Assembly (NCBI GenBank): GCA_050953505.1
Contig: JBMNMU010000001.1
Span: forward strand, 2,108,001 to 2,172,000
DNA from: JBMNMU01 sp050953505
GTDB taxonomy: Bacteria > Bacillota > Clostridia > Peptostreptococcales > Anaerovoracaceae
Direction: 5' to 3'
DNA: 64,000 bases
Shown: piece by piece, positions 51,000 through 59,315 of the stretch
Numbering within the stretch: the first letter of the stretch is position 1
Layout of the letters: each line of letters starts with the position of its first letter
Notes under the pieces: generated by a model
What the model was told of the DNA's origin: nothing
The model's input: only the letters and a program-made list of their open reading frames with translations
Database searches by the model: none
Position numbers and translations under genes: made by a program

Positions 51000-52238
51000 T
51001 TATAAGAACTGACATCCTGGAAGTCCGCAGGAAGTAATTTCGTCTGATGGGAACTTAGTGATAACTTCACAACCATCTTTTGTTACTACTACTTCTTCTT
51101 CAATTCTTGCGCTTCCGGAACCGTCTTCTGACGCACACCATGTTTCGATAGCGAATACCATTCCTTCTTTTAGCTCAAATGGATTTTCAAGTGAGAATAG
51201 TCTTGAGATAACTGGTTTTTCCCAAAGACCTAGTCCGATACCGTGAGCGAACTGAAGTAGGAATGCCTCTTCTTCATTGTTAAAGCCTAGTTCTGTAGCT
51301 GCTGGCCATGCTCTAGCAACATCTGCAGAAGTATTTCCAGGCTTAATTTGTGCGATGGAATCTTTGATCCATTTTGAAGCTCTTTCATATGCCTGTCTCT
51401 GTGCAGCATTTGGAACGCCACAGGAGAAGGTTCTATAATAGCAAGTTTTGTAGCCATTATAGGTATTCCCAATATCAAAGTAAATTAATTCACCAGGTCT
51501 TACCATTCTATTTGAAAAAGTATGGCTATGAGGATTTCCTCTTTCTCCAGAAATACTGTTTACAAATTCAACTAGCTCTGCGCCCCAGTTGTAAAGCTTA
51601 TAGTTAGCAATTGCAACTAGCTCGTTCTCCATAACACCAGGTCTAAGAGCTTTTGCAAGGTCATAGTAAGCCGCATCAACCATAGCAGCAGATTGCTTTA
51701 GTAGCTGAATTTCGTCATCAGTCTTGATGATTCTTGCATCCAGCATAGCTTGTTGACCGTCAACAATTTCAAGCTTTTCTGCTTCTAGCGCTCTGATTAG
51801 TGGAATGTCAACAAGGTCCATACCGATCTTGCCTTTTTCTGCACCGTATTCTCTAATGTAACCTGCAATCTGACTTGCAACTTTTTCTACCATTCCTACT
51901 TCTACAGGAATTGATCCTCTCATGGATCCTACTGCCGGCATGATGTGGTCATTGTCCAGCCAATCCACTCTTTTTCTCTTGGAAGGGCAAGCTGGGTCAA
52001 ATAAGAAAGGTTGCTCTACTCCATCGATTAAGATGCAGTATCTGTTCATCTTATTACGATTCCACTCCCCTACATGTGTGCCAGTAATATATCTGATGTT
52101 ATCAAAATCGTAACAAACGAGAGCTGAAAGACCATAATCCTTCATGCTTTGTTTTGCTCTAGCTAATCTCTCTCTGCGAAGTCTGTAAAAATCAACATTT
52201 GATTCAAAGTCGACTCCATTCATTCCTGCTCTTGGCAT
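51000..52238 (-). CDS. M24-family (Xaa-Pro peptidase/creatinase-like) protein
   Basis: This 412-residue protein has a creatinase N-terminal domain (about 15-165) and a pita-bread catalytic domain. Of the five M24 metal ligands, Asp255 (LIYFDIGN), His332 (FAHGIGLG), Glu365 (FAIETW) and Glu380/381 (ARIEEEVVV) are present. The second Asp, expected eleven residues after the first, is Cys266 in NGYKTCYYRTF. That makes ordinary dimetal peptidase activity doubtful. The fold is also used by creatinase and by the DMSP lyase DddP, so a lyase or hydrolase of a small molecule is possible. It is first in an operon with a sigma-54 promoter 82 bp upstream. Confidence 0.82.
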   Translation of the reverse strand: MPRAGMNGVDFESNVDFYRLRRERLARAKQSMKDYGLSALVCYDFDNIRYITGTHVGEWNRNKMNRYCILIDGVEQPFLFDPACPSKRKRVDWLDNDHIMPAVGSMRGSIPVEVGMVEKVASQIAGYIREYGAEKGKIGMDLVDIPLIRALEAEKLEIVDGQQAMLDARIIKTDDEIQLLKQSAAMVDAAYYDLAKALRPGVMENELVAIANYKLYNWGAELVEFVNSISGERGNPHSHTFSNRMVRPGELIYFDIGNTYNGYKTCYYRTFSCGVPNAAQRQAYERASKWIKDSIAQIKPGNTSADVARAWPAATELGFNNEEEAFLLQFAHGIGLGLWEKPVISRLFSLENPFELKEGMVFAIETWCASEDGSGSARIEEEVVVTKDGCEVITKFPSDEITSCGLPGCQFL

Positions 52239-52319
52239 TTTTAATCCTCCTTAATAATTTTCTTGCTTCTTGTCAAGCATTGTACAATTTTGCAAATACA
52301 ATATTGCAACTAATACAGT

Positions 52320-52336
52320 TGCAACTTTTATGCCAA
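52320..52336 (-). promoter_or_regulatory. Sigma-54 promoter of the M24-dehydrogenase-bicupin operon
   Basis: On the minus strand TTGGCATAAAAGTTGCA is a near-perfect -24/-12 promoter. The neighbouring divergent gene encodes an AcoR-like activator. Confidence 0.9.
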
Positions 52337-52511
52337 ACAATCGCTGAATTGATAAATTTTTATTTTCCTTCACAATCAAATCCCTGATACAACGCTGATT
52401 ATTAGGCATTGAAATTCACAAGATATTTTAACAAAAAAATCTCATTCTTATGTATCTTTTATGAAAGTTATTTCTTTTTTCATCAATTCTGTTATTTTAT
52501 TTGCCATTTAT

Positions 52512-52581
52512 GTGCCACATAGTGACACTTCGTCTCATTTTTGTGCCGTTTGTGTGCCACTTTTTAAACTTATCTGGCACA
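52512..52581. promoter_or_regulatory. Clustered GTGNCAC sites upstream of third sigma-54 operon
   Basis: GTGCCAC and GTGACAC lie at 52512-52518 and 52522-52528, separated by ATA. GTGCCAC recurs at 52554 and an inverted TGGCACA lies at 52575-52581. They are 175-245 bp upstream of the -24 box and just before the activator gene, so they are candidate enhancer sites. Confidence 0.55.
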
Positions 52582-52715
52582 TGAAACCCCAGACACTATT
52601 GCCATTTAATTTGCAATATGATATTCTTTTTACGATGTATTGCGTGTCATATAAGGAAAGGCTTCATTTTTGCTTGATGCCATATCCGATGCCCTGGAAT
52701 TGGAGGCGAGTACCT

Positions 52716-54740
52716 ATGATTACTTATTCCAAAGAGTATGAAGAAAAAGTGCGTTCACTTTGGTGTAAATATATAGAGAAAGATACTGACCTTCCTGAAG
52801 GAATCGAAGGAATTAGACCTATTATCTACGAATCATGGAAGCGTTCAAAAGCTTATCAAGTGTCACCTTTAGAGATAAAAGACAAGGTTTTGGACGAAGC
52901 CAGCCTAAAGAAGGTCATATCCTATAAGAAAGACTTAATTTCAGTAGCTCACTCATATATTCACAATCTGTATTCTTTTGTGAAGGGTTCCAACTTTATT
53001 ATTGCTCTCACAGACGAGCAAGGCTATGTCATCGATATGATTGGACATGATGCCCAAATACAAGCCCGAGCCAAAAGAAGTGGCCTAAGCATAGGTTGCA
53101 ACAGAAGCGAAAAATATGCAGGTACCAATGGTATCGGCACTTGTCTATTTACTGAGCAACCCATACAGATTTGGGGAAGCGAACATTACATAAAACCGCA
53201 TCATAATTATGTATGCTCCGCTGCACCCATAAAGAACAGTAAAGGAGCCGTAATTGGTTGCCTCGATGTCATTGGACCTACAGAAAGTATAAGTTCCCAT
53301 ACCTTGGCTATGGTTTGCGCAGCTGTAGACGGTATCGAAAAAGAGATGAAGATGAAGGAGGCTTATGAAAAGATTTTTATCATTAATAATCAATTGATTA
53401 GTACCATTCAATCCATCTCCTCAGGTATTATAATGTTCGATAATATGGGTATCATCACTCAGTATAACTCTCGTGCCGCGCAAATACTTCGTTTACCCTC
53501 TGGGCATTTGAGCAATAAAAACATTGCTAATATCCTAGACATTAGTACCGCTTCTATCAACCTTTTAAATATTAATAAAAACATTAGTAACAAAGAGGTT
53601 TCCGTGGTGAATTCCTTTGGCATTAAAATTAACCTCTCTATTTCGGCTTCCATTATATATAGTGATTCTCACGAAAAGATTAGCACCGTTTTAATCATCG
53701 AGGAATTGCAAAGACTACATAAAATGGTCAGTAAATTGAGTGGGTTTACTGCAAAGTATACCTTTGACTCAATTATAGGAAACTCTCCTGCAATGAAGGA
53801 GGTAAAGGAGCTGGGCATCATGGCTGCTCAAAGTGATTCCAATGTCTTGCTACTTGGTGAAAGTGGCACAGGAAAGGATATCCTCGCCCAGGCCATACAT
53901 AATTCAAGCGCAAGAGCCGACGGCCCTTTTATTTCTATTAATTGTGGTTCATTGCCAAAAGGACTCATAGAAAGCGAGTTGTTTGGATATGAGGCTGGCT
54001 CATTCACTGGAGCCCGCAAGGATGGAAATCCGGGGAAATTCGAACTTGCAAGCGGTGGCACCATATTCTTAGATGAAATTGGAGATATGCCACTTGAAAT
54101 GCAAACTTCCCTTCTTAGAGTTATTCAATCTAAAGAGCTAATGAGAGTGGGAGGAAAAACCACCAAGCAGGTAGATGTTCGGATTATTGCTGCTACAAAC
54201 GTTGATTTGCTAGAATCCATTAATAATAAAAAATTTCGTAGTGACCTATACTATAGGTTAAATGTATTAAACTTTGTTATTCCGTCACTACGTCAGCGTC
54301 GGGAAGACATACCCATACTCATCGATTATTTTATCAATAGCTATAATGAATCCATGAAAAAGGAAATCAAAGGCATAAGCCCTGTAGCATTGAACTTGAT
54401 GAACTCCTATGGTTGGCCGGGCAATGTGCGTGAGCTTGAAAACGTTATAGAGAGAGCGATGAATTTGGCACAAACTGACATCATCACAGAAAATGAGCTA
54501 CCTTATGAAATTGTATCACAAAATGCAGCTTTGTCCCGCCATTCCGAGGATCCTGGTAGACAGCTAAGACATCAAGAAAAGAGAACCTCACGAGAATACG
54601 AAATGATTATCAATGCTCTGGAGAGAGAAGAAGGTAACGTCAAAAGGGTCTCTGATCTGCTGGGTATACCAAGGAGAACTCTGTATCGCAAAGTAGAAAA
54701 GTATAATATTGATTTAAAGGCTTATCGCACGTGGCCGTGA
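52716..54740 (+). CDS. AcoR-like sigma-54 activator (third)
   Basis: This 674-residue paralogue of the activator at 42586 has a GAF-type sensor (about 70-215, CNRSEKYAGTNGIGTCLFTE and HYIKPHHNYVCSAAPI), a PAS-like domain (SSGIIMFDNMGIITQYNS), an AAA+ domain (GESGTGKDILAQA near residue 380) and a Fis HTH (VSDLLGIPRRTLYRKVEKYN). The sigma-54 loop reads GSFTGA, with Ser for Ala. The frame is open from 52461, but ATG 52716 has GGAGG nine bases upstream and matches the paralogue's start; the 255 bp before it hold the likely enhancer sites. It should control the M24 operon and responds to an unknown metabolite. Confidence 0.9.
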   Translation: MITYSKEYEEKVRSLWCKYIEKDTDLPEGIEGIRPIIYESWKRSKAYQVSPLEIKDKVLDEASLKKVISYKKDLISVAHSYIHNLYSFVKGSNFIIALTDEQGYVIDMIGHDAQIQARAKRSGLSIGCNRSEKYAGTNGIGTCLFTEQPIQIWGSEHYIKPHHNYVCSAAPIKNSKGAVIGCLDVIGPTESISSHTLAMVCAAVDGIEKEMKMKEAYEKIFIINNQLISTIQSISSGIIMFDNMGIITQYNSRAAQILRLPSGHLSNKNIANILDISTASINLLNINKNISNKEVSVVNSFGIKINLSISASIIYSDSHEKISTVLIIEELQRLHKMVSKLSGFTAKYTFDSIIGNSPAMKEVKELGIMAAQSDSNVLLLGESGTGKDILAQAIHNSSARADGPFISINCGSLPKGLIESELFGYEAGSFTGARKDGNPGKFELASGGTIFLDEIGDMPLEMQTSLLRVIQSKELMRVGGKTTKQVDVRIIAATNVDLLESINNKKFRSDLYYRLNVLNFVIPSLRQRREDIPILIDYFINSYNESMKKEIKGISPVALNLMNSYGWPGNVRELENVIERAMNLAQTDIITENELPYEIVSQNAALSRHSEDPGRQLRHQEKRTSREYEMIINALEREEGNVKRVSDLLGIPRRTLYRKVEKYNIDLKAYRTWP

Positions 54741-54787
54741 GGCAAAATAATCGTGCTTTGTCTTATCTTAGAAAGGAAAGTTAATTT

Positions 54788-55177
54788 ATGTTTTGGGATA
54801 TAATTATTGTTGCCGGAATCATCTGGATTATCATCAGCTTTTTCGGTTTTCTACAGAACATCAAAGTAAAAAACATTTTCACTATACTAGAGAAATCTGG
54901 CTCAGTATATTTTGGGCGGGATGCGGGATTACTTCGCACAAAATACATTACCTTTGTGGCTGTAAATCCCACGGGTAATGTAGTGGAGGCAATGAAATTA
55001 AAAGCAACTCGTTTTGTTACTGTACCTAAGGTTTTTCAATTTTCTGAGCTTCAAGGTGCTAACTTAAATACTTTAGAGCCCTCCAGCTTAGGTCTTGATG
55101 ACAGGACTACTGCATCCATAACTGATCTAATCAAAAATTATAAGAAGTATAGCTCCAGGAAAAATAAGAAAAACTGA
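54788..55177 (+). CDS. GutM-like membrane-anchored regulator
   Basis: This 129-residue protein starts with a hydrophobic helix (MFWDIIIVAGIIWIIISFFG), then NIFTILEKSGSVYFGRDAGL and TKYITFVAVNPTGNVVEAMKL, and RFVTVPKVFQFSELQGANL. It resembles GutM, the glucitol operon activator, in length, in the N-terminal helix and in the GR-xG...F...F-P order. It lies 47 bp after the sigma-54 activator and before lipoate ligase, with no sugar genes nearby, so its target here is not clear. Confidence 0.68.
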   Translation: MFWDIIIVAGIIWIIISFFGFLQNIKVKNIFTILEKSGSVYFGRDAGLLRTKYITFVAVNPTGNVVEAMKLKATRFVTVPKVFQFSELQGANLNTLEPSSLGLDDRTTASITDLIKNYKKYSSRKNKKN

Positions 55178-55217
55178 TTTCTAATTTAATGTAAGAATAG
55201 TTTATGAAGGTGTCAAT

Positions 55218-56216
55218 ATGAAATGTATAATCAATCCTTTTAATAGCTGCTACAAAAACATTGCAAGCGAAGAATTCTATTTATCTGCTTTTGAAGAAGA
55301 TTTGTTCTATCTTTATATTAATTCTCCTAGCATCATTGTGGGCCGATATCAAAATACATATGCAGAGATTAATCATCAATACACAGAGGAAAATAATATT
55401 GATATTGTACGCAGACAATCCGGCGGAGGTGCCGTGTATCATGATTTAGGTAATCTAAATTATGGTTTTATTACAAAAAGTAAGGGTTTAGAGGTAAATG
55501 AAGTTTTCCGCGAGCTTTCTCAGCCTATTGTCAATGTATTACAAGAATTAGGCGCAGATGCCACCTTTTCAGGTCGAAACGATTTGGTCATTGATGAAAA
55601 AAAAATCTCGGGAATTGCACAATATCATACGAAGGATAAGGTGCTGCTTCACGGAACCTTGCTCTTTGATTCTGATATGTCCCAGATTTCCGCTTCTTTA
55701 AATGTAGACCCCAGAAAATTTAAGGATAAAAGTGTAAAATCCGTTAAAAGCCGGGTTACCAACATCAAGCCTTATCTGAAAAAATCTATTACCATCGAAG
55801 AATTTGCTTCAACTATTGTTGAAAGTATTATAGAGCAATTTCCAGGGTCCTCTATCTATGAGCTTTCAGAAAAGGATGTGGAAGCTATAACTAATTTAGC
55901 AGACACAAAATATTCTGCCTGGGAATGGGTCTATGGTAATTCTCCAAAGTTTACTTATCAGCATGGGTTAAAATATGAAAAAGGAATTTTAGACCTAGGT
56001 CTTGTTATCGAAAATGCCATTATACAGGATATCATAATTTATGGTGATTTCTTCAGTAAAAAGGATATGAACGAATTATATTCACTGCTGAGAAAAGTTC
56101 CTTACAATAAAAACGCTGTTACCACAGCATTAGCTGAAGTGAATATGGATGATTACCTATTCGGCCTATCAAAAGAAAAATTCATCGAAGGCTTGTTTAT
56201 CAATACGCCGGAATAG
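55218..56216 (+). CDS. lplA: Lipoate-protein ligase A
   Basis: This LplA-family enzyme of 332 residues activates lipoate with ATP and attaches it to lipoyl-domain Lys. Motifs are PSIIVGRYQNTYAEIN, IVRRQSGGGAVYHDLGNLNY, FSGRNDLVIDEKKISGIAQY and LLHGTLLFDSDM, and the C-terminal accessory domain is included (WEWVYGNSPKF). The start at ATG 55218 follows GAAGGTG. Its likely substrates are the lipoyl domains of the E2 and E3 encoded at 36878-40175, both with the ETDKTS lipoylation site. Confidence 0.93.
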   Translation: MKCIINPFNSCYKNIASEEFYLSAFEEDLFYLYINSPSIIVGRYQNTYAEINHQYTEENNIDIVRRQSGGGAVYHDLGNLNYGFITKSKGLEVNEVFRELSQPIVNVLQELGADATFSGRNDLVIDEKKISGIAQYHTKDKVLLHGTLLFDSDMSQISASLNVDPRKFKDKSVKSVKSRVTNIKPYLKKSITIEEFASTIVESIIEQFPGSSIYELSEKDVEAITNLADTKYSAWEWVYGNSPKFTYQHGLKYEKGILDLGLVIENAIIQDIIIYGDFFSKKDMNELYSLLRKVPYNKNAVTTALAEVNMDDYLFGLSKEKFIEGLFINTPE

Positions 56217-56308
56217 TATCTGTATTATCTAATTTTTAAAAAAGCATCTTTTGAGTCAATAAGAAAGAGATCACAAGTCTAGGACTTATATGAAAGAAGG
56301 GTAGCCTC

Positions 56309-57229
56309 TTGCTCAATGGTATCTTCAGCGTTATTGTAATATTTCTAATATTTGCAGTAGGATTCTTATTTACGTCACGAAAAATGTGGCCTGATAATTC
56401 TACTGCTGTACTTTCCAACATCGTGGTAAAGGTTGGCGCACCCTCCTTGGCCGTCATCAGCATTTCAGACCGCTTCACACCAGAGTTACTTAGGGCATCT
56501 GCTTTTCATCTAATGATTTTAGTTGGCTATACATTGTTGTTATTTTTGACAGGAAAGCTTCTCTCTAGAATATTGCGCTTAGAAGATGGAAGAAAAGCTG
56601 TATTCGAGGTGAACTTTACTTTTTCAAATACCATTTTTATCGGCTTACCTATTAATGAAATCGTCTTTGGTCATGATGGGCTACCATATCTTTTCACATT
56701 TTATTTGGTTACCTTGACGGGTTTCTGGAGCCTTGGCGCTTTTATGCTGGCAAAGGCATCTCCTCTTCAGGTAAAAGGGTTTTCTATAAAGAAAATCTTT
56801 AGCCCAGGGCTAATAGGGGTTTTAATAGGAAGCTTCTTGGTGCAAATGGAATGGACCCTGCCCTTGCCTTTTGATTCGGCCCTTCGTTATCTAGGAGCTC
56901 TTACCGTCCCCCTTTCTCTTTTAGTCATCGGGGCAAATCTAGTGTACTTTTCTAAAAACAGGCCAAAGGTTTACAAGGATGAATGGATAGTCCTTATCGG
57001 GAAATTCATTGTCAGTCCCCTTTACATGTTTATCTTGCTCCGCTTTTTTAAGGTGGAAGGCTTGGCATTTCAGGTTTTTATGCTGACTGCAACCATGCCC
57101 TGCCATATGCAAACATCCATACTGGCTGAGTTTTATGGTGTGGAAAGCGAATATGCCTCCAAGCTGGTAAGCTTGAGCACACTGGTTTGTCTTGTTACCA
57201 TACCTATTTATGTATCAGTTTTACGATAA
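56309..57229 (+). CDS. AEC-family permease
   Basis: This auxin efflux carrier-type membrane protein of 306 residues has about ten hydrophobic helices in two halves. Recognisable stretches are FAVGFLFTSRKMWPDNS, VVKVGAPSLAVISISD, NTIFIGLPINEIVFGHDG and CHMQTSILAEFYGVES. AEC proteins in bacteria often carry malate, malonate or other organic acids. The start is TTG 56309, with AAGAAGGG about eight bases upstream; no better start is nearby. It ends 85 bp from the convergent fab operon. Confidence 0.85.
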   Translation: MLNGIFSVIVIFLIFAVGFLFTSRKMWPDNSTAVLSNIVVKVGAPSLAVISISDRFTPELLRASAFHLMILVGYTLLLFLTGKLLSRILRLEDGRKAVFEVNFTFSNTIFIGLPINEIVFGHDGLPYLFTFYLVTLTGFWSLGAFMLAKASPLQVKGFSIKKIFSPGLIGVLIGSFLVQMEWTLPLPFDSALRYLGALTVPLSLLVIGANLVYFSKNRPKVYKDEWIVLIGKFIVSPLYMFILLRFFKVEGLAFQVFMLTATMPCHMQTSILAEFYGVESEYASKLVSLSTLVCLVTIPIYVSVLR

Positions 57230-57233
57230 ACAT

Positions 57234-57280
57234 AAAAAAAGATATAGGAATAGTAGTAAATATACCAACTATCCTATATC
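57234..57280 (-). terminator. Terminator of the fab operon
   Basis: GATATAGGAATAGT (57241-57254) pairs with ACTATCCTATATC (57268-57280) with one bulge; on the minus strand TTTTTTT follows. It lies 34 bp after the MarR-FabK stop. Confidence 0.88.
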
Positions 57281-57313
57281 CATTAAACTTCATTTAAGTG
57301 TTCCAATATCTTT

Positions 57314-58807
57314 TTATGTTAGTTCTTTAAAAATGTCAGCTACGGTTTGAATCTTTGTGGCGCGATATCCATTGCATCCGGAGAAAACCAGTCCATTTTC
57401 CATATCGCCCTTGGCCGCATTAATCAAGGCTTGTGTAATACAGTATGGGGAATCTTCCGCCTTGCAAGGAATCAAGCAGCGATTGCATTTTTGTGGAGGA
57501 ATTCTACCACCTTCTACTCTAGTAATAAAGGTGTTTGTAATGGCTCTCCCCGGCATACCTACCGGGCTTTTAATAATCACCATAGCCTCCTCTGATGCAT
57601 TGATATATGCCTGCTTAAAATTTGGATGTACATCACATTCTTCCGTGGTGACAAATCTTGTTCCCAGTTGTACGCCGTCAGCACCAAAAGAAAGGACCTC
57701 TTGCACATCCTCCCGAGTGTAGATCCCACCTGCCACAATCAAAGGAATGTCTTGTATTTCTGCTTTGATTTCCTGGAGGGTTTTCAAGAAGCTTTCTTCT
57801 GCCTCTTTCAGCTGCTCTTCCTTAAACCCGATATGCCCACCGGCTTTCGGCCCTTCGTATATAACGGCATCGGGACGACGACCGTATTTCTTCTCCCATC
57901 CTCGGCAAATCAAGCTAGCCGCTCTGGCAGAAGATACAATAGGTACAAGCTTGACCTGACTTTCCCCAGCTGCACCGGGCAAAGAAGTTGGTAGCCCTGC
58001 ACCAGAAACAATGATTTCTACTCCGGCCTCAATGGCTGCCTGTACATATTCATCATAATTCCTACTGGCACACATAATGTTGACTCCGATAGGACCCCTG
58101 TTTGGTATATCCTTTACTTCCTCAAGCGCCTCCCTGATATTTCTTTGCAAGGCACGTATATTGGCTTGTACCGGTGCCGTATAAAAGTCCGATTCATCAA
58201 AACCAATCTGAGCTGCGGAAATAACGCCTACGCCCCCACATTTAGACACTGCCGCTGCAAGCTTTGATAAGGATACGCCAATTCCCATTCCTCCTTGGAA
58301 AATAGGAACGGGTATTGTTAAATTTCCTAGTTCTAAAGGTTTCAATGACAAGGGTAGATCCCCTTTTTTTGACTTGTTTTGAACAAAAAACCTGTGTATA
58401 TTGTCTAAGGATTGCAGAAGAAGAGATTGCTCCTCCTCTGTTAAGGATTCCATTGCATGGCGCACCATTTCATGGTGGAAGTTTTCATGTTCCTCTACTA
58501 CGGCTTTTCCTTCCTCCGTCAATTCTAACTTAACGATCCTTCTATCTTCCGGCCCCCGAAATCTGTTTACAACCTTTTTTTCTACCAATCTGTTAATGGC
58601 AGAGGTCAGTGTACTTACACTAATCTTCAAGGTCTCTGCCACCTGAGACATGGTCCTTGCCTCTTCTAGGCCAATAGCTACCAGCGTATGGACTTCTGTA
58701 ATGGATAGGTTATGCATAGAGGACTTTTTAATGGCCTCCTCTTCCGTCTTCATAACAATGTTAAAAAGACTGACCAATCTATCATTAATTTTTTGGGTTA
58801 TATTCAC
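57314..58807 (-). CDS. MarR (FabT-like) - FabK fusion protein
   Basis: This 497-residue protein joins a complete MarR winged helix (residues 1-145: SITEVHTLVAIG, TMSQVAETLKISVSTLTSAI, wing motif PEDRRIVKLELTEEGKAVV) to a FabK/nitronate-monooxygenase TIM barrel (156-497: PVPIFQGGMGIGVSLSKLA, GPKAGGHIGF, VAGGIYTREDVQEVLSFGAD, GVQLGTRFVTTEEC). A Cys-rich C-terminal segment follows (CNRCLIPC...YC). FabK is an FMN enoyl-ACP reductase. FabT is a MarR-type repressor of fab genes that is separate in streptococci. The start is GTG 58807, six bases after AGGAGA; the GTG at 58813 is too close. It is last in the fab operon, and a stand-alone fabK is also present. Confidence 0.9.
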   Translation of the reverse strand: MNITQKINDRLVSLFNIVMKTEEEAIKKSSMHNLSITEVHTLVAIGLEEARTMSQVAETLKISVSTLTSAINRLVEKKVVNRFRGPEDRRIVKLELTEEGKAVVEEHENFHHEMVRHAMESLTEEEQSLLLQSLDNIHRFFVQNKSKKGDLPLSLKPLELGNLTIPVPIFQGGMGIGVSLSKLAAAVSKCGGVGVISAAQIGFDESDFYTAPVQANIRALQRNIREALEEVKDIPNRGPIGVNIMCASRNYDEYVQAAIEAGVEIIVSGAGLPTSLPGAAGESQVKLVPIVSSARAASLICRGWEKKYGRRPDAVIYEGPKAGGHIGFKEEQLKEAEESFLKTLQEIKAEIQDIPLIVAGGIYTREDVQEVLSFGADGVQLGTRFVTTEECDVHPNFKQAYINASEEAMVIIKSPVGMPGRAITNTFITRVEGGRIPPQKCNRCLIPCKAEDSPYCITQALINAAKGDMENGLVFSGCNGYRATKIQTVADIFKELT

Positions 58808-58821
58808 GCCCACTCTCCTTT

Positions 58822-59247
58822 TTAGCCGATAACGAACATGATTTCACATTCGCAGGCAACCTTATCATCTAGGTATGCAACCGCTTGACCTGTACCGGCC
58901 TTACTTCTCAGTCGTTCCAGTGTGACCTCCAGGCGCAGGGTGTCCCCCGGAGTCACCTTTTGGCGGAACTTGGCGTTCTTTATTCCGCCAAAATAAGCGA
59001 TTTTGCCCTTATTGGCTTCCAGGGACAAAATCGCTACTGCGCCCGCCTGAGCCAATGCTTCTACAATGAGAACACCAGGCATCACCTTTTCTTGAGGGAA
59101 ATGGCCCTCAAAATAGTATTCTTCTGCCTTTACATGTTTTAATGCAACCACACGTTTGCCTTCCTCTATTTCGATAACTTCATCAATAAGAAGGAAAGGA
59201 TCTCTATGGGGAATAATTTCCTTAATTTGCTCTTTATTTAATAACAC
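58822..59247 (-). CDS. fabZ: 3-hydroxyacyl-ACP dehydratase
   Basis: FabZ of 141 residues, the hot-dog fold dehydratase of fatty acid elongation. The first motif is IIPHRDPFLLIDEVIEIE; the catalytic His and Glu lie in YYFEGHFPQEKVMPGVLIVE, cited by its core GHFP-xxxxMPGVLIVEALAQ. The start is GTG 59247 with AAGGAGAG upstream. It lies 14 bp before the MarR-FabK start. Confidence 0.95.
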   Translation of the reverse strand: MLLNKEQIKEIIPHRDPFLLIDEVIEIEEGKRVVALKHVKAEEYYFEGHFPQEKVMPGVLIVEALAQAGAVAILSLEANKGKIAYFGGIKNAKFRQKVTPGDTLRLEVTLERLRSKAGTGQAVAYLDDKVACECEIMFVIG

Positions 59248-59315
59248 TTATTCTCTCCTTAACCATCTCCTGCCAACCTTCACTTTTTGCAGGAATTGTA
59301 TTTTTTCTTCTTCAC

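Noticed and set aside
52461..52715. 85-residue N-terminal extension of the third activator
   Set aside because: ATG 52716 has a good ribosome binding site and matches the paralogue's start; the extension contains the clustered GTGNCAC sites.
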